A stretch of DNA of 64,000 nt from Catellatospora vulcania (GCF_009720385.1 NZ_ML769302.1:1-64000), one strand, 5' to 3'; counted from the stretch's first letter, positions 25,292 to 33,927 are shown. The notes: generated by a model not told the origin, from the sequence alone. Program-made: numbers and translations.

Positions 25292-26818
25292 GTGACCCAG
25301 ACGGCGACGGCGCCCCCGCAGGCGCCCATCACTTCCGAGCCGCACGTGCTCAATGTCGTTCGGCGCCGGCTGCTGCCCCTGGAGCAGCGGCTGAACCCGT
25401 ACGCGTGGCTGGCCGCGCTGGCGGTCACCTTCCTCGCGGGCGTGCTGCGCCTGTACAACCTGGCGAAGCCGCCCGGCAAGATCTTCGACGAGACCTACTA
25501 CGCCACCGACGCCCACTGGCTGTGGGAGAAGGGGTTCGAGTGGGACGAGAAGAACGGCACCGCCGGCTACGTCGTGCACCCGCCCCTGGGCAAGTGGATC
25601 ATCGGGCTGGGTGAGCAGGTCCTCGGCTACAACGAGGCGGGCTGGCGGCTGTCCGCCGCGGTGTTCGGCACCATCTCGGTGCTGATGTTCACCCGCATCG
25701 CCATGCGGATGTTCGGCTCGGTGGTGCTGGGCGGCGCGGCGGGCCTGCTGATGGCGTTCGACGGCATGCACTTCGTGCTCTCGCGCACCGCCCTGCTCGA
25801 CCTGTTCCTGATGTTCTTCCTGCTGGCCGCGTTCGGCGCGCTGGTGCTCGACCGCGATCAGCGGCGGCTGCGGTGGCTGCGCTTCGTGGAGGGCGGCGGG
25901 GACCCGCACGGGCGCGGCCGGTCGAGTCGCCCGGCGTTCGCGGTGCCGTGGTGGCGGCTGGCGGCGGCGGCGCTGCTGGGCTGCGCGCTCGCGGTGAAGT
26001 GGTCCGCGCTGGCGTTCCTGCCGGTGTTCGTGCTGCTGGTGATCTGGTGGGAGGTCGGCGCCAGGCGCAGTGCCGGGGTGCGCCACCCGATCCGCGACAC
26101 CATCCTCGACGAGGGCCTGTGGGTGCTGGCCTGCATCCCCGTCGTGCTGGGCGTGTACCTGGCGAGCTGGAGCGGCTGGATCCTCACCGACGGCGGCTAC
26201 TACCGGAACTGGTCCCCGAACTGGTTCAGCAGCCTGTTGCACTACCACCAGGAGGCGCTGAACTTCCACGAAGGGCTCAGCTCGGAGCACACATACCAGT
26301 CGGCGGGCCCGTGGGCGCCCATCCAGTGGCTGCTGCTGGGCCGTCCGGTGGCGTTCTACTGGTCCGGGGACCCGGGCTGCGGGGTGGACCAGTGCGCCGC
26401 GGAGGTGCTGCTGCTGGGCACGCCCCTGCTGTGGTGGAGCTTCCTGCCCGCGCTGGGCGCGACGCTGTGGTTCGGCATCGCCCGCCGCGACTGGCGGGCC
26501 GGGGCGATCCTGGCGATGACGGCCGCCGCGCTGATCCCGTGGTTCTTCTTCCCGAACCGCACGATGTTCTACTTCTACGCGATGCCGGCCGAGCCGTTCC
26601 TGATCCTGGCCGTGGTGTTCGTCTTCGGCGCGATCATGACCTCACCGCCGGGCCTGCCGCAGAACGAGAACAGGCAGCTCGCCGGTTCGATCGCGCTGGG
26701 CGCGTTCGTGCTGCTCGTCGTGATCATGTTCGCGTTCTTCTACCCGATCTACACGGGCGAGCCGATCCCGTACGTGGACTGGCAGAAACGCATGATCCTC
26801 GGCAACAACTGGATCTGA
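25292..26818 (+). CDS. pmt: Dolichyl-phosphate-mannose-protein mannosyltransferase (PMT family)
   Basis: Membrane glycosyltransferase that moves mannose from polyprenyl-phosphomannose to Ser/Thr of proteins exported through Sec. The 508 residues have about ten or more membrane segments. The catalytic acidic pair is in FDETYYATDA, in the first extracytoplasmic loop near residue 65; VHPPLGKW follows, and the C-terminus has the YFYAMPAEPF motif. TACGAT ends 7 nt before the GTG, a leaderless arrangement. The downstream hairpin is a good terminator. Confidence 0.95.
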   Translation: MTQTATAPPQAPITSEPHVLNVVRRRLLPLEQRLNPYAWLAALAVTFLAGVLRLYNLAKPPGKIFDETYYATDAHWLWEKGFEWDEKNGTAGYVVHPPLGKWIIGLGEQVLGYNEAGWRLSAAVFGTISVLMFTRIAMRMFGSVVLGGAAGLLMAFDGMHFVLSRTALLDLFLMFFLLAAFGALVLDRDQRRLRWLRFVEGGGDPHGRGRSSRPAFAVPWWRLAAAALLGCALAVKWSALAFLPVFVLLVIWWEVGARRSAGVRHPIRDTILDEGLWVLACIPVVLGVYLASWSGWILTDGGYYRNWSPNWFSSLLHYHQEALNFHEGLSSEHTYQSAGPWAPIQWLLLGRPVAFYWSGDPGCGVDQCAAEVLLLGTPLLWWSFLPALGATLWFGIARRDWRAGAILAMTAAALIPWFFFPNRTMFYFYAMPAEPFLILAVVFVFGAIMTSPPGLPQNENRQLAGSIALGAFVLLVVIMFAFFYPIYTGEPIPYVDWQKRMILGNNWI

Positions 26819-26828
26819 TACGGCCGCA

Positions 26829-26860
26829 CGAAGGCCCGTGGCGCTCGCCACGGGCCTTCG
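26829..26860 (+). terminator. Terminator of pmt
   Basis: Arms CGAAGGCCCGTGGC (26829-26842) and GCCACGGGCCTTCG (26847-26860) are exact complements with a 4-nt loop. It starts 10 bp after the pmt stop. Confidence 0.85.
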
Positions 26861-26888
26861 CCGTGTCCGTCGGGGTGCAGGGTCCGGG

Positions 26889-27149
26889 TCAGTCCAGCTG
26901 CTGGACCTCAGGCGGCTCGATGCCGAGGCGCCGCAGCGCGCTCGCCCGCACCACCCAGACCCATGAGCAGCCGCCGGTTCCGTCGGGCTTGCGCACGGTG
27001 TAGTGGTTGAGGCGCAGCTCGTCAGCGGTGAACGGGTTCCAGTCCATGCCCCACCGGAACAGTCAACGCTCCCAGGCCCGGTGCCACACCCGGGCCTTGA
27101 TGCTGCTGTAGTGGAAGAGGGTCACCCACTCGTCGGAGTCCGTCGCCAT
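26889..27149 (-). pseudogene. Small gene interrupted by an in-frame TGA
   Basis: From the ATG at 27149 the frame runs 28 codons (starts MATDSDEWVTLFHYSSIKAR), meets TGA at 27063-27065, then continues open for a further 57 codons to a TGA at 26889-26891 (VRKPDGTGGCSWVWVVRASA near the middle). Coding character (Trp, Tyr, Arg rich, GC-biased third positions) is the same on both sides of the stop. TAGGGT ends 6 nt before the ATG, the leaderless pattern of real genes here. The downstream part could restart at an ATG at 27048. I do not recognise the family. A CGA-to-TGA mutation, sequencing error or real read-through would each explain it. Confidence 0.6.
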
Positions 27150-27217
27150 GCCGCGACCCTAGCCGCGCCGCGGGGCGGCGTCATCCGACTTGCGCTGCGC
27201 GGCCGCGCGAACAGCGA

Positions 27218-27250
27218 AGCGGCCATCTTCATCAATGGAAGATGGCCGCT
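27218..27250 (-). terminator. Terminator of tRNA-Ala
   Basis: Arms AGCGGCCATCTTC (27218-27230) and GAAGATGGCCGCT (27238-27250) are exact 13-nt complements with a 7-nt loop. It lies 8 bp beyond the 3' end of the tRNA. Confidence 0.75.
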
Positions 27251-27258
27251 GAACTCGG

Positions 27259-27332
27259 TGGAGACGAGGGGATTCGAACCCCTGACCCCCTCGATGCGAA
27301 CGAGGTGCGCTACCGGGCTGCGCCACGTCCCC
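27259..27332 (-). tRNA. tRNA-Ala (anticodon CGC)
   Basis: A 74-nt cloverleaf: acceptor GGGGACG/CGTCTCC containing the G3-U70 wobble that identifies tRNA-Ala, D stem GCGC/GCGC, anticodon stem CCTCG/CGAGG with loop TTCGCAT (anticodon CGC), T stem AGGGG/CCCCT with TTCGAAT. The discriminator is A. The CCA end is not fully encoded (CCG follows). Confidence 0.95.
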
Positions 27333-27422
27333 GAGTTGGTCCGCGTAACGGACCGGCCAAGGTTAGCAGGTCCGCCGGACGTTCGCGAATCCATACCCGG
27401 TGCGTCGTGGGTCACGGTCGAA

Positions 27423-27483
27423 GATCGCTGTTTCTGGTCAGGACCTGCGGCCCCGCCACACCCGCTGACCTGAAACAGCGATC
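27423..27483. terminator. 19-bp inverted repeat downstream of glpR
   Basis: Arms 27423-27441 and 27465-27483 (GATCGCTGTTTC with GAAACAGCGATC at the outer ends) pair with one T/T mismatch around a 23-nt loop. It lies 24 bp after the glpR stop and could be its terminator. It is unrelated in sequence to families A and B, and I found no second copy in the window. Confidence 0.6.
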
Positions 27484-27507
27484 ATGGCGGGCCGCCCGGC
27501 GGGCGCG

Positions 27508-28266
27508 TCAGGCGGCAGGCCCCGCGTGGTACGGCTTGCCGCGTACGCCGGCCTGGCGGCCGCGGTAGGAGATCGTCGCCACGCGGGGCGGCGGCGGCGC
27601 TTCGGCGGCCAGCGTCTCGGCCTGGGCCTGCAACAGGGCGAGTTGCTCCTGTGCCCGCAGCAGCTCCTCCTGGAGCAGGCGGGCGGCCTCGCGGCGGGCC
27701 TCGGCGCGGCGGCGCTGCGCGAGGCGGACCTGTGCCTGCTGCTCGGCGAGCCACTGCGCCTGGCGCTCCTCGGCGCGGCGGCGGCGGGCCGAGCGCAGCG
27801 CCTGACCGCGCAGGTGGGCGACGTACAGCAGCAGCGCCGAGCCGGTCACCGACACGCTGATCAGGAAACCGGGGCTGACCAGCACGACGCCCGCGAGCTG
27901 CACCAGGTTCAGCAGCACCAGCCCGGCCAGCAGCCGCCGGCGGCGGTACACGGCGGGGCGGTGCCTGCGACGCGGCTTGGCCCTGCCCCGCTCACCCTGG
28001 CCGACCAGCCGCAGCGGGGTGCGGGACGGGCCGTTGCCGGAGACGGGCGGGGCGGACACGGGAGCGGTGCACAGTGCCCGCGGCGGCCGGATCGGGCGGC
28101 GGCCGGGCACAGTGCGGCGGCGGCGCCGGCGCGACAGCACCCGCGCGGTAGAGATCGCCCGCTCCGCCACCAGCCGCTCGGTGGCGTCGTACCGGCGCAC
28201 CAGCGCCGGGGCGAGAGCGAGCAGACCGGCAGCGGCGAGGACGGCGAGGAGCACCGAGGTCGGCAC
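27508..28266 (-). CDS. glpR: GlpR/SepX-type divisome membrane protein
   Basis: A 252-residue membrane protein with an N-terminal helix (about 4-24), a basic Pro-rich linker, two closely spaced membrane helices (about 112-152) and a long charged coiled coil (about 160-225) ending in a short tail. This layout and the order glpR-rimJ-glp-galU match the actinobacterial GlpR (Corynebacterium) / SepX (Streptomyces), which bind the gephyrin-like Glp and take part in cell division and polar growth. The GTG at 28266 has GGGAGG 7 nt upstream; a TTG seven codons earlier has less support. Identification rests on topology and synteny. Confidence 0.8.
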   Translation of the reverse strand: MPTSVLLAVLAAAGLLALAPALVRRYDATERLVAERAISTARVLSRRRRRRTVPGRRPIRPPRALCTAPVSAPPVSGNGPSRTPLRLVGQGERGRAKPRRRHRPAVYRRRRLLAGLVLLNLVQLAGVVLVSPGFLISVSVTGSALLLYVAHLRGQALRSARRRRAEERQAQWLAEQQAQVRLAQRRRAEARREAARLLQEELLRAQEQLALLQAQAETLAAEAPPPPRVATISYRGRQAGVRGKPYHAGPAA

Positions 28267-28352
28267 CCTCACCCCTCCCGTCACCAAGGTGTGGCGACCG
28301 ACCGGTTCAGGAATCGGTCACCGTAAGACTTCCAGTGAGGGGAGCCTACGTT

Positions 28353-28370
28353 CGTGATCACGTGATCGCG
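28353..28370. promoter_or_regulatory. Palindrome upstream of glpR
   Basis: The perfect 12-bp palindrome GATCACGTGATC (28356-28367) extends to a near-perfect 18 bp (CGTGATCACGTGATCGCG). It lies 90 bp upstream of the glpR start and 33 bp past the rimJ stop, so it is well placed as a regulator site for a glpR promoter. The binding protein is unknown. Confidence 0.5.
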
Positions 28371-28402
28371 TAACGCCACACCGTAGGAAGGTGAAGTCCG
28401 GT

Positions 28403-29029
28403 TCAGCCGCGCCGACGCCGCCAGCGTGCCATCAGGCCGCCGTCGGAGGCTACGTCCTCCCAGGTCAGCGCATATCCGATGTGATCACGCCAAGCGCCGT
28501 CGATGAACATGTAGTGCGGGTGGTAGCCCTCCTCGCGGAAGCCGAGCTTCTCCACCACGCGACGGCTGGGCTTGTTCTCCGGCCGGATGTTCACCTCGAC
28601 GCGGTGCAGCCTGCCGGGGCCGAACGCGTGGTCGACGACGAGCGCGAGCGCGGTGGGCATGATGCCGCGCCCGGCCACCCGCGAATCGATCCAGTAGCCG
28701 CAGTACGCCGACGAGAAGGCCCGGCGCACGATGCTGCCCAGGTTGATGTGCCCGACCAGGCGCTCCCGGCCGTTCTCGCGCAGGCAGATCGCGAACGGCA
28801 TCGATTCGCCCTGGCGGGCCCCGCGGCGCATGGCCCGCCGGATCATGTGGAACGCGGCCGTCGAGTTCAGCTCCGACCAGGCCGCGGGCGGCGTGGCCTC
28901 CCACTGGCGCAGCCAGGCCTCGTTGTAGGTGCGCACCTCGACCCAGTGCCCGGCGTCACCGCGCCGGTACGGCCGCAGCACGACGTCCCCGTCGGTGAGC
29001 ACCGCGGGATACCCCACCGCAGAAGTCAT
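28403..29029 (-). CDS. rimJ: RimJ/RimL-family GNAT N-acetyltransferase
   Basis: A 208-residue GNAT-fold acetyltransferase that would acetylate a protein N-terminus or other amine with acetyl-CoA. It shows VLRPYRRGDAGHW at the N-terminus, the RLVGHINLG strand, the acetyl-CoA loop region SRVAGRGIMPTALALVVDHAF and the RVEVNIRPENKPSRRVVEKLGFREEG block of the RimJ/L subfamily. GAGGAGCG precedes the ATG. It lies between glp and glpR, its usual place in Actinobacteria; whether it modifies divisome proteins is not known. Confidence 0.9.
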   Translation of the reverse strand: MTSAVGYPAVLTDGDVVLRPYRRGDAGHWVEVRTYNEAWLRQWEATPPAAWSELNSTAAFHMIRRAMRRGARQGESMPFAICLRENGRERLVGHINLGSIVRRAFSSAYCGYWIDSRVAGRGIMPTALALVVDHAFGPGRLHRVEVNIRPENKPSRRVVEKLGFREEGYHPHYMFIDGAWRDHIGYALTWEDVASDGGLMARWRRRRG

Positions 29030-29096
29030 GCCCGCTCCTCGCTGCGCTCGTCGGCAGCATGAGGACCCGGGAACATGATTCGCTCGCTTCGCTCCC

Positions 29097-30401
29097 TCAT
29101 CGCCGGCGGTCCAGCAGCAGCACGTCCACGGTGGAGCCCGCGGCCGCGCTGGTCACCCGCTCACCCAGCACCAGAAGTCCGTTAGCCTCGGCCATACCGG
29201 CCAGGGTACGGGCACCGCCCGCCAGCGGTTGCACCGTGTATCCGCCCCCGCGCCGCTCGGCGACCAGCGCCGGCCGGAACTCACGCAGCCCGCCGGGCGA
29301 CGCGACGGTCTCCAGCAGGTGGCCGCGCACCGAGGGCCGGAACACCGGCTCGGCCCCGGCCAGCACCTGGATCACGGGCCGGGCCAGCACCTCGAAGCCG
29401 ATCAGCGCGGCCCCGGGCTCGCCGGGCAGGCATACGATCGGCACCTCCTCGGCGCTGCCGACGGTGCCGAAACCGAGCGTGCCGCACGGGTAGAGCGACA
29501 CGTCGGTGAAGTTGACCATGCCGGCGCGGCTGCCGTCGCGGCGCGACAGGATGCGCCGCACCATGTCGCCCGGCCCGGTGCCGGACCCGCCGGTGGTGAT
29601 GATCAGATCGGCGCGCAGGGTCTGGTCCTCCAGCAGCGCGCGCAGCGCCTCCGGGTCGTCGTCGCAGATCCCCACGCGGTACGCGTGCGCGCCCGCCTCC
29701 GCGGTGGCCGCGGTCAGCGCGTGCGAGTTGACGTCGACGACCTGCCCGGCCTGCGAGACCCGGCCCGCCTCGACGAGCTCGTCGCCGGTGGACACGATCA
29801 CGACGCGCGGGCTGGGCCGCACCACCACGTGCCCGATCCCGCTGGCGGCCAGCGCGCCGACCAGGGCGGGGGTCACCGCGGTGCCGGCGCGGGCCAGCAC
29901 CATGCCCTCGGCGACGATCTCGCCGGTGCGGCGTACGCCGTAGCCGCGCTTGACGGGGTGGTGCACCTCGACCGAGGCCATGCCCTGGTCGGTCCAGCGG
30001 ATCGGCACCACCACGTCGGCGGCCTGCGGCAGCGCCGCCCCGGCGGCCACCGAGAAGCAGGTGCCGGGCGTGAGCCGGGCCGGCCGCCAGCTGGCCGCGG
30101 CGAGGTCGCCCACCACGTTCAGCCGGGCCGGCCGCCCGGCCGCCGCCGCGGCGATGTCCTCGGACCGGGCCGCGTAGCCGTCGATCGCGGCCTGGTCGAA
30201 GGCCGGGTACGGGTGGGACGCCACCACGTTGTCGGCCAGCACGTTGCCGTGCGCCTGGGTCAGGTCCAGATCCAACGCCGGCAACGCCCGCAACCTGCGC
30301 AGCACGCTGCCCAGGTAGTCGGCGAGTGGCGTCAGCTCGCCCGCGGCCGCGGCCGCGTCGAGATGGACGGGGTCCGGAGTGGACCTGACCGTGGCGGTCA
30401 T
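29097..30401 (-). CDS. glp: Gephyrin-like molybdotransferase Glp (MoeA family)
   Basis: MoeA-fold protein of 434 residues. MoeA inserts molybdate into adenylylated molybdopterin, and the catalytic-domain motifs are present (ATDGYAARSEDI region as IDGYAARS; STGDELVEAG; TTGGSGTGPGD; CLPGEPGAALIGFEVLARP). This position, coupled to galU and followed by rimJ and glpR, is that of the paralogue Glp, shown in Corynebacterium to bind FtsZ and the membrane receptor GlpR. The ATG at 30401 comes one base after the galU stop with GGGGAAGG upstream. Whether it keeps Mo-cofactor activity cannot be told from sequence. Confidence 0.85.
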   Translation of the reverse strand: MTATVRSTPDPVHLDAAAAAGELTPLADYLGSVLRRLRALPALDLDLTQAHGNVLADNVVASHPYPAFDQAAIDGYAARSEDIAAAAAGRPARLNVVGDLAAASWRPARLTPGTCFSVAAGAALPQAADVVVPIRWTDQGMASVEVHHPVKRGYGVRRTGEIVAEGMVLARAGTAVTPALVGALAASGIGHVVVRPSPRVVIVSTGDELVEAGRVSQAGQVVDVNSHALTAATAEAGAHAYRVGICDDDPEALRALLEDQTLRADLIITTGGSGTGPGDMVRRILSRRDGSRAGMVNFTDVSLYPCGTLGFGTVGSAEEVPIVCLPGEPGAALIGFEVLARPVIQVLAGAEPVFRPSVRGHLLETVASPGGLREFRPALVAERRGGGYTVQPLAGGARTLAGMAEANGLLVLGERVTSAAAGSTVDVLLLDRRR

Positions 30402-30402
30402 G

Positions 30403-31350
30403 TCAGGCGGCCTTCCCCGCATTGCGGTCGAGGCCGGCGACGAAGGACTTCAGCCACTCCGTGAAGGCGGGGCCGAGGTCGTCTCGTTCGCTGGCCAGCT
30501 GTACGACGGCCTGCAGGTAGCCCAGCGGCATGCCGGTGTCGTAGCGGTGCCCGCGGTACACGATCCCGTGCACCGGGGTGCCCTCGGCGAGCAGCAGCGC
30601 CATCGCGTCGGTGAGCTGGATCTCACCGCCGCTGCCCGGCTTGGTGCGCCGGATCGCGTCGAAGATCGTGCCGGGCAGCACGTACCGCCCGACGACGGCC
30701 AGGTTGCTCGGGGCCTCCTCGCGGGACGGCTTCTCGACCAGCCCGGTGACCCGCACGACGTTCTCGACGTCGGCGTACTCGGGGGCCTCGGACACCGACG
30801 CGATGCCGTACCGGTTGACCTGGTCCTCGGGGATCTCGATGAAGGCCAGCACGATGCCGCCGGTACGCGACTGCAGCTCGATCATCTGTGGCAGCAGCGG
30901 CTGGGACTCCTCGGTGAACTCGTCACCCAGCAGCACCACGAACGGGGCGTCGCCCACGTGGGACTCGGCGTAGGAGACCGCGTGGCCGAGGCCCAGCGGC
31001 TCGCCCTGGCGGCAGGTGTAGATCTCGGCCAGCTCCGAGGTGCCGCGGACGGCGGCCAGGCGCTCCATGTCGCCCTTGGCCTCCAGCCGCGCCTCCAGGT
31101 ACGGCTGGCGGTCGAAGTGGTCGACCATGCTCGTCTTGCCGCGTCCCGTGATCAGCAAGACATCGTTGATGCCCGCCCGGGACGCCTCCTCCACGATGTA
31201 CTGCAGAACAGGCCGGTCGACGACGGGCAGCAGCTCCTTGGGCACCGCCTTGGTGGCCGGGAGGAAACGGGTCGCCAGACCGGCCGCGGGAATGACAGCC
31301 TTGGTGGCCCGCTGGCCGTGCGCTTGTGCGAGGGGGGTGTGCTCCGACAT
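30403..31350 (-). CDS. galU: UTP-glucose-1-phosphate uridylyltransferase
   Basis: Makes UDP-glucose from UTP and glucose 1-phosphate for glycans, trehalose and galactose metabolism. The 315 residues show the nucleotide loop VIPAAGLATRFLPATKAVPKE near 20, VLLGDEF near 125, the GLVEKPSREEAPSN block near 200 and the GGEIQLTDAM segment. The ATG is preceded at 6 nt by TAGTCT, whose first three bases on the coding strand are the stop codon of the upstream GGDEF gene. It starts the galU-glp-rimJ-glpR group. Confidence 0.95.
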   Translation of the reverse strand: MSEHTPLAQAHGQRATKAVIPAAGLATRFLPATKAVPKELLPVVDRPVLQYIVEEASRAGINDVLLITGRGKTSMVDHFDRQPYLEARLEAKGDMERLAAVRGTSELAEIYTCRQGEPLGLGHAVSYAESHVGDAPFVVLLGDEFTEESQPLLPQMIELQSRTGGIVLAFIEIPEDQVNRYGIASVSEAPEYADVENVVRVTGLVEKPSREEAPSNLAVVGRYVLPGTIFDAIRRTKPGSGGEIQLTDAMALLLAEGTPVHGIVYRGHRYDTGMPLGYLQAVVQLASERDDLGPAFTEWLKSFVAGLDRNAGKAA

Positions 31351-31359
31351 GTCGCGAGA

Positions 31360-33927
31360 CTAACGGCCCCGAGCCTGTCGAGGGGCTTGTGGGCTGCTCG
31401 ACGCGCCGCCGGATGGGCACAGGACGCCGCCGGGCAGCGCTACCTGGAACGTGTCGCGCCCGGCCGCCTTGGCGGCGTACAGGGCCTCATCGGCCGCCTG
31501 GAGCACCCCGGCGCCCTGCGACCCGTGGTCGGGCAGCACGGCCAGTCCGATCGAGACGGTGACATGGACGTAGAGGTCCGGACCGCCGTCGCGGGCCGGC
31601 ACGACGATCGGCTCGCGGCGCACCGCCTCGCACAGCCGCTCGGCGACGGCGACGCCGCCCACCTCGTCGGTCTCCGGCAGCAGCACCACGAACTCCTCGC
31701 CGCCGTGCCGGAAGGCCACGTCGACCTCGCGGATCTCGTACCGGATGCGCTGGGCGAACTCGGCCAGCACGGCATCGCCCGCGGCGTGGCCGTAGGTGTC
31801 GTTGATCTCCTTGAACCGGTCCAGGTCCAGGGCGAGCACGCACAGCCGCCGGCCGAACCGGACGGCCCGCTCGGACTCCCTGCGCAGCGACTCGCGCAGC
31901 GAGCGGTAGTTGAACAGCCCGGTCAGCGGGTCGGTCACCGACAGCCGCTGCGCCTCCTCGTGCACCCGCACGTTGTCCACCGCGACCGCGGCCTGCCCGG
32001 CGAACGTGCGCAGGGTGACCAGGTCGGAGTCGTCGAACTCGTCGCGGCCCAGCCGGTCGTAGAGGGCCAGCACGCCGCGCGCCGCGGGCAGCGCCCCGGG
32101 CTGCGGGAACGCGTTGGCCTCACCGAGCCCCGGCGCGGAGAACGGCACCACCATGTACGTGCGGCAGTCCGGCTCGCCCGGGTCCAGCCGCGGCCCGTCC
32201 CGCTCGACGCGGCCCAGCCGGGGCACCCCGGTGGCCGCGACCAGGCCGGTCAGGCCCAGCCCGTACGGCACCCGTAGGGTGCCCCGCTCGCCGGTGGTCC
32301 ACTGCTCGGGCAGGCCCTCGGTGCACTGGCCGACCAGCGCGCCGGTGGCCGGGTCGGCCAGCAGCACCATGCCGGCCGACGCGCCGGTGGCGTGCCGTGC
32401 GGTCTGCAGGATCACCCGCAGGATGCGGTCGAGGTCGTGGGTGCTGGACAGGGTGTCGCCGAGCACGCCGAGGTGCCCGCGCAACTGGTCCCGGCTCGCC
32501 GTCAGCGCCGCCACGTAGGTGTGCAGCTCCCGGGTCATGTGGTTGAAGGCGGTGGCCATCCGCGCGATCTCGTCGTTGCCGCGTACCGGCACCCGGGCGT
32601 CCAGGTCGCCCCCGGCGACCCGGTCGGCGGCCGCGGCCAGCTCGACCACGGGCTCGGTGGCGGTCTTCGCCAGCCACCAGGCGACCGTCACGGCCACCGC
32701 CGCGGTGATCAGGACGACGAGGGTGAGCAGCAGGTAGAGGCCGGTCGGCGGCCGGGCGGGCAGCGACACCGCCAGCGGCAGCGGCTCGCCGGCGACGGGA
32801 CCGACCCGCGCCACGAGGTGGCCGTTGTCCGCCGCGCCGGTCGCGCCTTCGCGCAGCCTGCCCGCGTACCCGCTGATCGACGCGGCGTCCGCGCCGAGCA
32901 TGGTGGTGTGCACCGGCCCGCCGGTGCCCAGATCCTCCGGGGCGGGAGCGAGGTCGACCTCCCGGCCGAACTCACCGCCGACGGGGTATTCCCCGGCCGC
33001 GGCCGCGTCGGCCGGGTCCTGGCCCGCCGGAGCGGCGGCAGCGTCAGCCGGAGCCTGGCCCTGCCCCGCCGCAGCGGCGGCGGCGTTCACCGGAGCCTGG
33101 CCCGCCGGGACCATGGCGGCGTCGGCTGGACCGGGACCGTCGGCAGTCGGGTCGACGGGCAGCGCGCCGCCGGTGAGGTCGCCGGGCTGCCCGGCCGTCG
33201 CACCGGCCGGAGCGCCGATGCCACCAGGCACCGCGCCCGGCATTCCACCGATGCCGCCCGCGCCGTCCTCGGTGCCGTCGGTCGCGTCGCCGTCCGGCTC
33301 ACCGGTGCCGTCCGTCGCGTCGCCGTCCAGGTCACCGGTGGTGTCGTCCGGGTCGGCCGCTGAATCCGGGTCGGCGGCGACCGCGCCGGCCGGGACACCG
33401 GCTCCGGGCAGCAGGGTCAGCTGCGCGCCGCTGGCCTGGGCGAGGCGGCGGATGAGGTCGCCGTCGACGGTGAGCGCGGCCGAGACGGTGCCGGTCGGCT
33501 CGCCGTTCGGGCCGGCCAGCGGCACCCGGGCCGACAGCGCCTCGAACCCGGCCACCGCGTCCGGGCGCACCTGCGGGTCCGGCCCGGCGCAGTCGGCCCA
33601 CGGCGGGGCCGGCGCCTGGGCGGTGGTGGCGCCGTCGATGCCGGTGTCGATGTGCACGCCGCCCGCGAGACCGGCGGCGACCATCCGCTCGGCGGTCGCC
33701 AGGCGCTGGTCGGCGGGTGCGGCGGCGACGCCCTCGGCGACGGCGCGCAGCTGGCCGCAGAGCGCGCCGACCGAGGTGCGCACCGAGCCGGCGGCCACGG
33801 CCAGCCGCTCGGTCGCCCGCTCGTGGGACAGCTTGCTGACCATGGTGCCGACGAAGAAGGCGCCGAGCAGTACGGGGCTCAGGACCACCGCCAGGAAGGC
33901 GGTGGTGAGCCGTGCGCGCAGTGTCAC
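31360..33927 (-). CDS. Membrane diguanylate cyclase with HAMP, GAF and GGDEF domains
   Basis: An 855-residue sensor that should make cyclic di-GMP. An N-terminal helix (about 8-30) and a second helix near 400 bracket an extracytoplasmic region; its middle (about 185-335) is an Ala/Pro/Gly/Asp-rich low-complexity insert. A HAMP linker (about 420-480), a GAF-like domain (about 500-650) and the GGDEF domain follow. The catalytic loop reads GGEEF near 740, a functional variant, and the product-inhibition I-site RxxD (REVD) sits five residues before it. No EAL domain is present. It is only 9 bp upstream of galU. Confidence 0.9.
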   Translation of the reverse strand: MTLRARLTTAFLAVVLSPVLLGAFFVGTMVSKLSHERATERLAVAAGSVRTSVGALCGQLRAVAEGVAAAPADQRLATAERMVAAGLAGGVHIDTGIDGATTAQAPAPPWADCAGPDPQVRPDAVAGFEALSARVPLAGPNGEPTGTVSAALTVDGDLIRRLAQASGAQLTLLPGAGVPAGAVAADPDSAADPDDTTGDLDGDATDGTGEPDGDATDGTEDGAGGIGGMPGAVPGGIGAPAGATAGQPGDLTGGALPVDPTADGPGPADAAMVPAGQAPVNAAAAAAGQGQAPADAAAAPAGQDPADAAAAGEYPVGGEFGREVDLAPAPEDLGTGGPVHTTMLGADAASISGYAGRLREGATGAADNGHLVARVGPVAGEPLPLAVSLPARPPTGLYLLLTLVVLITAAVAVTVAWWLAKTATEPVVELAAAADRVAGGDLDARVPVRGNDEIARMATAFNHMTRELHTYVAALTASRDQLRGHLGVLGDTLSSTHDLDRILRVILQTARHATGASAGMVLLADPATGALVGQCTEGLPEQWTTGERGTLRVPYGLGLTGLVAATGVPRLGRVERDGPRLDPGEPDCRTYMVVPFSAPGLGEANAFPQPGALPAARGVLALYDRLGRDEFDDSDLVTLRTFAGQAAVAVDNVRVHEEAQRLSVTDPLTGLFNYRSLRESLRRESERAVRFGRRLCVLALDLDRFKEINDTYGHAAGDAVLAEFAQRIRYEIREVDVAFRHGGEEFVVLLPETDEVGGVAVAERLCEAVRREPIVVPARDGGPDLYVHVTVSIGLAVLPDHGSQGAGVLQAADEALYAAKAAGRDTFQVALPGGVLCPSGGASSSPQAPRQARGR

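Noticed and set aside
27063-27065. The in-frame TGA as a selenocysteine codon
   Set aside because: There is no downstream SECIS-like hairpin, no selenium genes in view, and the flanks show no redox motif.
30042-30400. An N-terminal extension of Glp from an ATG at 30422
   Set aside because: It would start inside galU without a ribosome-binding site, whereas the ATG at 30401 has GGGGAAGG and matches the family start.
29097-30401. The MoeA-fold gene as a plain molybdenum-cofactor gene
   Set aside because: No other moa/mob/moe gene is present, and its coupling to galU, rimJ and glpR matches the divisome protein Glp instead; cofactor activity is still possible.
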